From contig CALIOE010000125.1 in the NCBI GenBank assembly GCA_938044775.1, positions 1 through 55,543 of the forward strand: a DNA stretch of 55,543 nucleotides, read 5' to 3'. This stretch comes from an uncultured Rhizobiaceae group bacterium. GTDB lineage: Bacteria > Pseudomonadota > Alphaproteobacteria > Rhizobiales > Rhizobiaceae. Below are positions 17,673 to 25,852 of the stretch, piece after piece; position 1 is the first letter of the stretch, and each line of letters opens with the position of its first letter. Position numbers and translations under genes: made by a program. The notes beneath the pieces were generated by a model, which searched no databases, was not told where the DNA came from, and saw only the letters and a list, made by a program, of their open reading frames with translations.

Positions 17673-18836
17673 CTAAGCCGTGAGCGCTCGCGAGATAATC
17701 ACCCGCATGATTTCGTTGGTACCTTCCAGAATCTGATGCACCCGCAGGTCGCGAACAATTTTCTCCACACCGTATTCCGCAAGGTAGCCATAGCCGCCAT
17801 GAATCTGCAGCGCCTCGTTGGCAACCTGGAAGCCTGCATCAGTAGCAAATCGTTTAGCCATGGCACAGAACTTAGTGGCGTCAGGCGACTTGGCATCCAG
17901 CTTCGCTGCAGCCGAGTAAAGAAATACCCGCGCTGCCTCCAACTCAGTGGCCATGTCTGCCAATTTGAACTGGATAGCCTGAAAATCGCCGATTGCCTGA
18001 CCGAAAGCCTTACGCTCCTGCGAATAAACAAGAGCCATGTCCAGCGCTGCCTGTGCACCGCCGATTGAGCAGGCTCCTATATTGAGTCGGCCGCCATCCA
18101 GACCCGACATCGCGATACGGAACCCCATTCCCTCTGAGTTTATCAGGTTTTCCACTGGAACACGGCAATCCTCAAAGATCACCTGGGCGGTTGGTTGGAT
18201 GTGCCAGCCCATCTTTTTCTCGCTGCTGCCAAAGGAGAGACCCGGAGCGTCCTTCTCGACAATGAAAGAGGAAACACCCCTCGCACCTTCGTCGCCAGTG
18301 CGTGCCATCACCAGATAGATGTCATTGACACCGGCTCCCGAAATGAACTGCTTGGTACCGTTCAAAACGTAGCAATCGCCATCACGCCTGGCTGTTGTCT
18401 TCATCGCTGCAGCATCGGAACCGCTGCCGGGTTCGGTAAGGCAGTAGCTCGCGATCAGTTCCATGGTGGTCAACTTAGGCAACCATTTTTGACGCTGATC
18501 CTCACTGCCATAGGTATCGATCATCCACGAAGTCATATTGTGAATGGTGATATAGGAAGAGGTTGCAGGACATCCGGTGGCCAGCGCTTCAAAAATCACT
18601 GCCGCGTCAAGCCGCGAAAGCGCCGATCCGCCGACATCCTCACGCACATAAACCCCGCCCATGCCAAGGCTTGCAGTCTCTCGGATAACATCCAGTGGCA
18701 GATGCCGGGCCTCGTCCCACCCGACAGCGAAAGGCGCCACCTTTTCGCGTGCAAAATCGCGCACCATATCGCGCATCGAGCGTTGGTCCTGGTTGAGCGA
18801 GAATGGCGGGGTAACGCCCTCAGTCAAGGCATCCAT
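17673..18836 (-). CDS. Acyl-CoA dehydrogenase, probably isobutyryl-CoA dehydrogenase
   Basis: FAD enzyme of 387 residues oxidising an acyl-CoA to its enoyl-CoA. Typical blocks are YCLTEPGSGSDAA (FAD/substrate region), GTKQFISGAGVNDIYLVMART, RKAFGQAIGDFQAIQFKLADM and the C-terminal HGGYGYLAEYGVEKIVRDLRVHQ followed by LEGTNEIMR, whose glutamate matches the catalytic base of the short/branched-chain group. The ITIHNMTSWMIDTYG region resembles ACAD8 (isobutyryl-CoA dehydrogenase). Adjacency to mmsB supports valine degradation. An AAGGAGG ribosome site precedes the ATG. Substrate remains an inference; 2-methylbutyryl-CoA is the alternative. Confidence 0.88.
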   Translation of the reverse strand: MDALTEGVTPPFSLNQDQRSMRDMVRDFAREKVAPFAVGWDEARHLPLDVIRETASLGMGGVYVREDVGGSALSRLDAAVIFEALATGCPATSSYITIHNMTSWMIDTYGSEDQRQKWLPKLTTMELIASYCLTEPGSGSDAAAMKTTARRDGDCYVLNGTKQFISGAGVNDIYLVMARTGDEGARGVSSFIVEKDAPGLSFGSSEKKMGWHIQPTAQVIFEDCRVPVENLINSEGMGFRIAMSGLDGGRLNIGACSIGGAQAALDMALVYSQERKAFGQAIGDFQAIQFKLADMATELEAARVFLYSAAAKLDAKSPDATKFCAMAKRFATDAGFQVANEALQIHGGYGYLAEYGVEKIVRDLRVHQILEGTNEIMRVIISRALTA

Positions 18837-18906
18837 ATGGCAGCCTCCTTTTACAGTTCAGTTTATGCGCCATCGGCGCTGCTGTCATCCCGTTGTCGGG
18901 ACGACA

Positions 18907-20280
18907 TCACTCAAACAGGTCAATAGCAGCATCGTCGAGCGCCAGTCGCACAATCTCGGCAGCATCATCAATAGTTTCCTGCGTCCAGGTAAGCGGTGGA
19001 GAAAAAATCATGGTATCGCCAACGGCGCGCATCATCATTCCGTGCTGGATGGAATAGTCTCGGATCATCGACGCCGCATGCCCCGCCGGTTCGAAGCGTT
19101 CGCGCGTTTCCCGGTCTCTGACGATCTCAATCGCCGCCAACAGGCCGAACCCACGCACTTCACCGACAAGCGGATGTTCACCGATGATCTCAGCCAGCCG
19201 TTGGGTCAGATAAGGCCCGGTGTGATCGCGCACTCTGTCGATCAGCCCCTCGCGCTCGATGATGTTAATGTTCTCAAGCGCAACGGCCGCTGCCACAGGA
19301 TGACCGGAATAGGTGTAACCATGATAATATTCGCCGCCCTGCTCCAGAACCTCTGCCATGCGATCTCCGACAATGACGGCAGAGAGCGGCTGATAGCCTG
19401 ACGTGATGCCCTTCGCCACCGTGATCGTGTCCGGCTCAATGCCCATGGCCTGAGCGGCAAACCACTCACCGGTGCGACCAAATCCGGTGATCACTTCGTC
19501 CAGCATGAGAAGCACATCATATTTGCGGCAGATGCGCTGAATCTCGGGCCAGTAGGTTTCCGGCGGTATTTTGACACCGCCCGCACCCTGGATCGGTTCT
19601 CCCACAAAGGCCGCAACATTCTCAGGGCCGGCGCTCAATATCGCATCCTCCACCGCCTCAGCGGCACGGCGCCCAAAATCCTCTCGGCTTTCGCCGGGCT
19701 CTGCAAGTTCGAAATCGTAGGGCGCCATGACGTGGACAAAACCCGGCAACATCGGACCCAGCTGCCCCTGCATCGCGCCCATTCCACCCATGCTCACAGC
19801 TGCGATGGTCGAACCGTGATAGGCGTCATGCCGCGAAATGATCACATGTTTCTCCGGCTTGCCCTGCAACGCCCAGAAGTGCCGAACCGTCCGGATGGCC
19901 GTATCGTTGCTCTCCGAGCCGGAAGAACCAAAGAATACCTGATTCATGTGAGCCGGAGCGAGTTCAGCAATCCGGCTCGCCAGCAGCGTGGTCGTGGGCA
20001 CCGTCGACTTGAAGAAGGAGTTGTAATAAGCCAGCTCGCTCATTTGCTCGTAAGCCACCTTTGCCAGCTCTTCGCGACCGTAGCCGACATTGACGCACCA
20101 CAGCCCTGCCATTGCGTCCAGAATGCGCTTTCCCTCGCTGTCCTGGATATAGTGCCCATCGGCCTCAGTCACCACGCGCACCCCATCGGCCCGCAATGCC
20201 GCATGATCTGTGAAAGGGTGAAGGTGGTGGGCGGCGTCGAGCGCCTGTAGTTGCTCGGTTGAAAAGTTTTTGTAGGCCAT
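18907..20280 (-). CDS. Class III (omega-amino acid) aminotransferase
   Basis: PLP-dependent transaminase of 457 residues. Key features are FFGSSGSESNDTAIR (phosphate-binding region), HDAYHGSTIAAVSMGG, MLDEVITGFGRTGEWF with the PLP-binding aspartate, and TVAKGITSGYQPLSAV with the Schiff-base lysine. It belongs to the omega-amino acid:pyruvate or diamine:pyruvate group (beta-alanine, 3-aminoisobutyrate, putrescine or taurine). Beside isobutyryl-CoA dehydrogenase and mmsB, an omega-amino acid such as 3-aminoisobutyrate or beta-alanine is the best guess, since its semialdehyde would feed the same route. It lies 70 nt upstream of the dehydrogenase on the same strand. Confidence 0.9.
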   Translation of the reverse strand: MAYKNFSTEQLQALDAAHHLHPFTDHAALRADGVRVVTEADGHYIQDSEGKRILDAMAGLWCVNVGYGREELAKVAYEQMSELAYYNSFFKSTVPTTTLLASRIAELAPAHMNQVFFGSSGSESNDTAIRTVRHFWALQGKPEKHVIISRHDAYHGSTIAAVSMGGMGAMQGQLGPMLPGFVHVMAPYDFELAEPGESREDFGRRAAEAVEDAILSAGPENVAAFVGEPIQGAGGVKIPPETYWPEIQRICRKYDVLLMLDEVITGFGRTGEWFAAQAMGIEPDTITVAKGITSGYQPLSAVIVGDRMAEVLEQGGEYYHGYTYSGHPVAAAVALENINIIEREGLIDRVRDHTGPYLTQRLAEIIGEHPLVGEVRGFGLLAAIEIVRDRETRERFEPAGHAASMIRDYSIQHGMMMRAVGDTMIFSPPLTWTQETIDDAAEIVRLALDDAAIDLFE

Positions 20281-20456
20281 ATTCGGCTCCCGGTTGTGAA
20301 TTCAGACGATTTGAATTCCAGTCCGGTGCGGCGAATAGCCGATGCGTGCGCAAAGCTGCAGCAAAATTGAGTGGCGGCACAGCGCAGATTGATTTAGGGG
20401 CAGCGCAATCATGAAATTGCTCTAGCACATCGCCGCCCGGCGGGAAATTATGCGCC

Positions 20457-21167
20457 ATGAAAAATCCACCATCCACAACAGTGTGTCCTGCCATTGTTCG
20501 GCAGTCACCGAACGGCCTCGAGATTCTGGCAATTCGCAACGCCGAATTCGGGAACAGGTTGATTGCAGAAGAGTCTCGCGAAACCGAGGGTCTGGCGGAA
20601 TCGGCGCGCCGCTCAATGCTCGCCGCGAGCGGGGTCGCCATTGCCGATCACCTGATCGATATCGGGCAGTCGAAAGGCATTGTGCAGGGCACGCTGTGGC
20701 GTTTTTTCCTGTGCCCTTGTCCCCCTCTTCCAGAATCCTGGTCACACGAAGGGCCGGCCGGTACCGGGCCCGCCTCGACCTTTTTCTGGCAGAGACTTGA
20801 CGAATACTGGGAGCACGACTGGGATCCGGCTTTCATACGTGCGGCAAGACATATTCAATCGCGGGTAGCAAAATTGTCAGGCTCGCAGTTGGACGAATAC
20901 TGCCCTGCCGAACGCGCTGATATTGCACAAACCATACTCAAGTTGGCACGCGAATGCGGGCATGACAAATCCATCGACCCCACGGAGGTTGCACGCGCAA
21001 TCGCCGGCAGCGACGAGAAAGAATGGCGGTTGATGATGAAGCCAGTCCGGGCTGAGGCGGTCAGGCTCGCCAAGGGAGGCCTGGTCCATATTAAGCGTAA
21101 GGGCAAAATCGTTGATCCAGAGGGTTTCAAAGGGGTTTACCGGATCGCCCTGTCTGAGCCGCAATAA
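20457..21167 (+). CDS. Degenerate Nudix-like domain fused to DUF3253
   Basis: A 236-residue protein. Residues 1-125 look like a Nudix fold, but the segment where the Nudix box should lie (ETEGLAESARRSMLAASGV) lacks the REx2EE metal-binding glutamates, so pyrophosphohydrolase activity is doubtful. The C-terminal 80 residues match the DUF3253 pattern: ADIAQTILKLARECG, then SIDPTEVARAIAG, MMKPVRAEAVRLAKGG and a final KIVDPEGFKGVYRIAL. DUF3253 has a winged-helix look and no known role. The gene is transcribed divergently from the aminotransferase, with 176 nt between them. Confidence 0.6.
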   Translation: MKNPPSTTVCPAIVRQSPNGLEILAIRNAEFGNRLIAEESRETEGLAESARRSMLAASGVAIADHLIDIGQSKGIVQGTLWRFFLCPCPPLPESWSHEGPAGTGPASTFFWQRLDEYWEHDWDPAFIRAARHIQSRVAKLSGSQLDEYCPAERADIAQTILKLARECGHDKSIDPTEVARAIAGSDEKEWRLMMKPVRAEAVRLAKGGLVHIKRKGKIVDPEGFKGVYRIALSEPQ

Positions 21168-21246
21168 GCCAACGCCGCTTTGACAACAGGCGATACCTGG
21201 TTTTGACTGTACGTGAGAAGACCAATTCAGGGTCTCGGGAGGGTTC

Positions 21247-22581
21247 ATGTCGAAATTTCGTGTCGCAGCCGCTGCTGCAATTTCATTTGCTGCCTTAGCG
21301 TTTTTGGACGCACCGGCTTCCCATGCGCAAAACCTGCAGCTTGGCGGCAGCTTTGAGCAGACACTCGAGGCCAATGGTTACCGGGACATCAAAGTTACCC
21401 AGAGACGCCTGACAATCACGCAGGGCGAAGCCTGTAAGGGCGGCAAAAAGTACCGGGTTAAGGTCAATGTTCTGGGGGTCATTTCCAGCGCCAGGGAAAT
21501 CGGTTCATGCGCTCAGGAATTTGGAGGAGAACAGGCGATCGCTGTGTTACGGCGTCGTGGATATACCGACATCGAAGCCAGACGCAATCGCGGCCGGATC
21601 GAGGCGGCCGCATGCAAAGGCGCTGACCGCGTCGGCATCGTGATGGATTTGCGCGGGCGCGTACAGCAAGAGCGCAAAGTCGGCCGATGCGGCAATGCTG
21701 TTGACGAAGGGCAACTGACAGAACTGATGGAGCGTGAGGGCTTCACGAGGGTGAAAATTCTTCAAGCCCAAACGGCACCGTTTTTGGCACAGGGTTGTCG
21801 AAACGACGACCGCATCAAGGTGGTCATCAGTCGCCGGGGTCGCATCCGCAACCAACAAAAGATCGGCGAATGCCGACAACGGATAGATCCCGCCAACCTG
21901 GCCTCCATCCTCGAAGAGGACGGCTTGCGCCGGGTCAAAATTGTACAGGGTCGACGTGCACCGTTTCTTGCAGAGGCCTGTCGGGAAAACGCGCGAGTCG
22001 AGCTGGTGATTGGTCGTTTTGGGCGCATCCAGAGTGAAACCACAGTTGGCAGATGCCGGCGCGACATAAACCCGAAAGCCCTCACCAGTCTGATCCAAAA
22101 AAACGGTTTCAACCGGATCCGTATTCTGAACGATCGCTCTCCTCCCTATCTGGCTGAAGCTTGTCGCAAGAGCGATTTAATTGAGTTGGTCATCGGCAGG
22201 CGCGGCAAAATCCGCAGCCAGGAGCGAATTGGAACATGTCGCGTTCAAATGTCGGGCGATCAAATCAGCCAGAAGCTGCGTGACGAAGGCTACATGCAGG
22301 TCAATCTGGAAAGAGATGAGGAACGCAACTGGCGCGGCAATATCTGCAAACAGGCGGACAAAATCGCTATCCGCGTCAATGTCTTTGGCGATGTGTTGAG
22401 TGCGCGAAAGATCGGTGCCTGCAGATCCGAGAGTGTGCTGGACGTTCTGACCCGTCTGGAGGGTCGGGGCGCAGAACAAACCGAACTGTTTGTCGAAGGT
22501 TGCTTCCGCAACACCAAGTACCGCTGGGCGTTCGACCGCCTCGGCAACAGGATCAACCGTACGAGAATTGGCGGCTGCTGA
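21247..22581 (+). CDS. Secreted repeat protein with seven paired-cysteine repeats
   Basis: A 444-residue protein with a signal peptide (MSKFRVAAAAAISFAALAFL, cleavage near ASHA-QN). The mature part is seven repeats of about 50-60 residues. Each begins with a helix of the type LxxxGFxxVKI, continues with (F/Y)LAxxC(R/K) and a strand xxDxIxLVI, and ends GRIRxxxxIGxC. Every repeat keeps one mid and one terminal cysteine, 14 in all, suggesting one disulphide per repeat in the periplasm or outside. The alternating helix/strand pattern recalls PepSY/BON-like small domains, but I cannot name the family. Strongly basic overall. It ends 3 nt from the convergent fdsA. Confidence 0.7.
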   Translation: MSKFRVAAAAAISFAALAFLDAPASHAQNLQLGGSFEQTLEANGYRDIKVTQRRLTITQGEACKGGKKYRVKVNVLGVISSAREIGSCAQEFGGEQAIAVLRRRGYTDIEARRNRGRIEAAACKGADRVGIVMDLRGRVQQERKVGRCGNAVDEGQLTELMEREGFTRVKILQAQTAPFLAQGCRNDDRIKVVISRRGRIRNQQKIGECRQRIDPANLASILEEDGLRRVKIVQGRRAPFLAEACRENARVELVIGRFGRIQSETTVGRCRRDINPKALTSLIQKNGFNRIRILNDRSPPYLAEACRKSDLIELVIGRRGKIRSQERIGTCRVQMSGDQISQKLRDEGYMQVNLERDEERNWRGNICKQADKIAIRVNVFGDVLSARKIGACRSESVLDVLTRLEGRGAEQTELFVEGCFRNTKYRWAFDRLGNRINRTRIGGC

Positions 22582-22584
22582 GCC

Positions 22585-25392
22585 CTACTCCGCAGCCTCG
22601 CTTACCGCCATCCGGCCGACTTTTGCCGCGCAAAACTTGAACTCCGGTATTTTCCCGTAGGGGTCCAGCATTGGGTTGGTCAGGCGGTTGGCCGGGCTTT
22701 CGTTGAAGCAGAAGGGCATGAACACCATCCCGTCTGCAACCTCGCGGTCGGCCCGCAGCAAGGCCTCAATTGTTCCGCGGCGGGTGGAGACTTGCACCAT
22801 GTCGCCGGCCTGGAGACCCTGTTTGGCGATTTCACGGGGGTTCATTGCGGCAAAACCTTCTGGCTCGAGGCCATCGAGCACCTCGGCGCGGCGCGTCATG
22901 GCGCCGGTGTGCCAATGCTCAAGCACACGCCCCGTCGTCAGCACCATCGGGTATTCATCGTCAGGCACTTCGTCGGGAGCCCGAAGGTCTGCCGGGACAA
23001 TCCGTCCGCGGCCGTCCTCCGTCGGGAACCCGTCATTGAAAACCACCCATTGTTCAGTCCCGTCAGGCTTGGACGGATAGGTAACGCTGTCATTCTGTTC
23101 AAGTCGGTCCCAGGAAATATAGTTCAGCGAGGCCATAACCTGCCGCATTTCCTCATAGACCTGAGGAACATCGTCATAGGCCCAGTTCAACCCGCAACGA
23201 TTGGCTAAATCAACAGTGATCTCCCAATCCTGACGCGCCTCTCCCGGAAGCGGCAGTGCGGGTCGCCCGATCTGCACCTGGCGGTTGGTGTTTGAAAAGG
23301 TTCCCAGTTTTTCAGCATGCACCGAAGCAGGCAGCACGACGTCGGCATGCCAGGCAGTTTCGGTCAGGAATATATCCTGCACCACAAGGTGATCGAGCTT
23401 GGCAAGCGCTCCGCGGGCATGCAGTTGATCGGGATCCGACATGGCGGGGTTCTCGCCCATGATATACATGCCGTTAATTGCACCATCGTGGATCGCATCG
23501 ATGATTTCGACCACTGTGAGTCCTTTAACGGGGTCGAGCGAGCGGCCCCAGAAATCTTCCATCTCACCACGGATGTCTCCGTTCTCCACAGAACGATAGT
23601 CAGGGAAGAACATCGGAATCAGACCGGCGTCAGAGGCGCCCTGAACGTTGTTTTGGCCGCGCAACGGATGAAGTCCGGTGCCCGGGCGACCCACATGGCC
23701 TGTGATCAATGCCAGCGCGATGAGACAGCGTGAATTGTCGGTACCATGCGTATGCTGGGAAATACCCATGCCCCAAAAGATTATTGACCTTTCCGAGGTG
23801 GCATAGGTTCGGGCGACTGTTCTGAGCGTTTCGGCATCTATTCCGCAGACCTCAGCCATCGCCTCCGGAGAGAAATCTTTTACTTTCGCCTTCAGAGCGT
23901 CAAAACCAGAGGCGTTGGCCTGAATGTATTGCTCGTCATAGAGTTCTTCATCGATAATGGTGTGCAACATGGCGTTCAGCATCGCCACGTCTGTACCCGG
24001 TTTGAAGCGCAGAGAGTGCTCGGCATGACGCATAAGGTCCTGCCCGCGCGGATCCATGACAATAAGCTTCGTTCCCCGTTTCACCGCTTGTTTGAAATAG
24101 GTAGCAGCCACCGGATGGTTCGTCGTGGGCCGTGCGCCAATCACGATTACGCAATCGGCCTTCATCGCATCTGTGAACGGTGCTGAAACGGCGCCTGAGC
24201 CGACCCCTTCCAGCAGTGCGGAAACGGAGGAAGCATGGCACAGGCGGGTGCAGTGATCGACATTGTTGGTGCCGAAACCCTGCCGGATAAATTTCTGGAA
24301 CAGATAGGCTTCTTCGTTGGAGCCCTTGGCCGATCCAAATCCGGCAATGGCGCCGCCGCCCTTCCCGTCTCGAATTTTCGTCAATCCAGCGGCAGCGAGT
24401 TGCATCGCTTCTTCCCAGGTTGCTTCGCGGAAGACATCCGAGACTTGCATGAACCGCATGTCCATATCGGCCCGTTTGGGTGCATCATCACGGCGGATGA
24501 GGGGTTTTGTCAGCCGCTCGGCGGATTGCGCATAGTCGTAACCAAACCGCCCCTTAACGCACAAGCGATTGTTGTTGGCCGGCCCATCCCGACCGTCGAT
24601 GAGCACAATCTTGTCGTCCTTGGTATAAACCGTGGTCTGGCAGCCGACTCCACAGAATGGGCAGACGCTGTCAGTCGCGTTGTCAAAATCCTCGACGACC
24701 CGGGTTTTTCCCTCTGCATCCATCAGGGTCTTTTCAAACAACGCACCTGTCGGACAAACCTGCACGCATTCGCCGCATGTCACACACGTGGAAAACCCCA
24801 TTGGATCATGGATATCGAAGACCGGCACCGCATGATGACCGCGTTCCCCCATACCCAGAACATCGTTGACCTGAACCTCACGACAGGCCCGCACACACAG
24901 ATTACAGGCAATGCAGGCATCAAGATTCACTGCAATTGCGGGATTGGAGACGTCGTGGATGCCTGGGGTATTTTCATTAGCTGCGTCGCTCGCTCCGTCA
25001 AATTTTGATGGAAGCCGATCGCTGCCGCGGATGCCAAAATCACCGGCCCATTCCCAAAAGACAGACTTGTCGTCAGGGCTGTCCTCCGGCGGGCGCATGT
25101 CTGCTGCCAGCAGCTCAAAGACCATCTTGCGGGATTTGTCGGCGCGCTCGGTATCAGTCCTGACCACCAGTCCGTCAGAGACCCGCCGCTGACATGAAGC
25201 GGCAAGGACCCGTTCGCCCTCAATCTCCACCATACAGGCACGACAATTGCCATCCGAACGGTAGCCCGGCTTATCAAGATAGCAAAGGTGGGGAATGCGT
25301 GTTCCCTCTCGTTTTGCCACCTGCCAGATGGTTTCATCGGCGGTCGCGGAGACAGACTCGCCATCAAGTGTGAAGGTGATTTGATCGGTCAT
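22585..25392 (-). CDS. fdsA: NAD-dependent formate dehydrogenase, molybdenum alpha subunit
   Basis: Oxidises formate to CO2 at a bis-MGD molybdenum centre in the cytosol. In order: a [2Fe-2S] domain (C37, C50, C53, C67), two ferredoxin-type [4Fe-4S] motifs (CIACNLCVRAC, CVTCGECVQVC), the CPFCGVGC cluster of the Mo domain, and CTRLCHASSV, where the cysteine before the histidine is the likely Mo ligand instead of selenocysteine. The C-terminal molydopterin-binding domain has VLTTGRVLEHWHTGAMT. The 935 residues match FdsA (about 920-960). The start overlaps the cupin stop by 4 nt. Confidence 0.96.
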   Translation of the reverse strand: MTDQITFTLDGESVSATADETIWQVAKREGTRIPHLCYLDKPGYRSDGNCRACMVEIEGERVLAASCQRRVSDGLVVRTDTERADKSRKMVFELLAADMRPPEDSPDDKSVFWEWAGDFGIRGSDRLPSKFDGASDAANENTPGIHDVSNPAIAVNLDACIACNLCVRACREVQVNDVLGMGERGHHAVPVFDIHDPMGFSTCVTCGECVQVCPTGALFEKTLMDAEGKTRVVEDFDNATDSVCPFCGVGCQTTVYTKDDKIVLIDGRDGPANNNRLCVKGRFGYDYAQSAERLTKPLIRRDDAPKRADMDMRFMQVSDVFREATWEEAMQLAAAGLTKIRDGKGGGAIAGFGSAKGSNEEAYLFQKFIRQGFGTNNVDHCTRLCHASSVSALLEGVGSGAVSAPFTDAMKADCVIVIGARPTTNHPVAATYFKQAVKRGTKLIVMDPRGQDLMRHAEHSLRFKPGTDVAMLNAMLHTIIDEELYDEQYIQANASGFDALKAKVKDFSPEAMAEVCGIDAETLRTVARTYATSERSIIFWGMGISQHTHGTDNSRCLIALALITGHVGRPGTGLHPLRGQNNVQGASDAGLIPMFFPDYRSVENGDIRGEMEDFWGRSLDPVKGLTVVEIIDAIHDGAINGMYIMGENPAMSDPDQLHARGALAKLDHLVVQDIFLTETAWHADVVLPASVHAEKLGTFSNTNRQVQIGRPALPLPGEARQDWEITVDLANRCGLNWAYDDVPQVYEEMRQVMASLNYISWDRLEQNDSVTYPSKPDGTEQWVVFNDGFPTEDGRGRIVPADLRAPDEVPDDEYPMVLTTGRVLEHWHTGAMTRRAEVLDGLEPEGFAAMNPREIAKQGLQAGDMVQVSTRRGTIEALLRADREVADGMVFMPFCFNESPANRLTNPMLDPYGKIPEFKFCAAKVGRMAVSEAAE

Positions 25393-25670
25393 TTTATTTC
25401 AATCTCTACAAACGCGAAGTCGAAGTCATTGGCGTTGATGACGTTGTGGTGCACGCCCTGATCCCGGAAGTAGGACTGGCCGGCTTTCATATCCGCCAGA
25501 GATTCCGTGCCATCCGGCGCAACGATTTTCAAAACTCCGTCCATCAAAGGAACGACCGCGTAATCAAATCCGTGGATGTGAACGCCGGTATCTTCTCCCG
25601 GCTTAAAGTCCCAACGGGTGATGATGCACCTGTCATTATCAACTTGGGTTGTGGCGGTACCGTGGGTCAT
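25389..25670 (-). CDS. Small cupin-domain protein in the formate dehydrogenase operon
   Basis: A 93-residue single-domain cupin. WDFKPGEDTGVHIHGFDYAVVPL carries the first motif (G-x5-HxH with a later E/D-like position), and YFRDQGVHHNVINAND carries the second with HH. Small cupins often bind a metal or a small ligand; the function is not known here. The ATG at 25670 overlaps the stop of a possible 61-codon ORF, and the stop overlaps fdsA, so its expression is tied to formate dehydrogenase. An in-frame upstream extension to 25760 (MLLPLRSVRS) is less likely because it lacks cupin features. Confidence 0.8.
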   Translation of the reverse strand: MTHGTATTQVDNDRCIITRWDFKPGEDTGVHIHGFDYAVVPLMDGVLKIVAPDGTESLADMKAGQSYFRDQGVHHNVINANDFDFAFVEIEIK

Positions 25671-25852
25671 AGCCTGACACTCCCGACACACTTGAGGGTT
25701 CCCAGGCTGCATGGGTTCAGTTGGCCCAAAGCTTCGTACTGACCGAAGCGGGAGCAGCATCGGTCATATCGGCGGAAAACTCCCGAAGGTTGGGGATCGC
25801 TTGCCAAAGGCACACAAACTCCAAATTCAATCTGATCCGAATTTTGGCTCAT
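25667..25852 (-). CDS. Possible small coupled ORF between fdsB and the cupin gene
   Basis: A 61-codon reading frame (MSQNSDQIEFGVCVPLASDP...) whose ATG overlaps the fdsGB stop (TGATG) and whose TGA overlaps the cupin ATG (ATGA). Being coupled at both ends is what a real operon member would look like. However, the sequence, with five cysteines and no recognised domain, does not resemble FdsD or any family I know. It may instead be a chance frame across a 180-nt spacer. Confidence 0.3.
   Translation of the reverse strand: MSQNSDQIEFGVCVPLASDPQPSGVFRRYDRCCSRFGQYEALGQLNPCSLGTLKCVGSVRL

Noticed and set aside
17115-18068. Plus-strand open frame of 317 codons
   Set aside because: Antisense to mmsB and the acyl-CoA dehydrogenase, with low-complexity composition and no recognisable domain.
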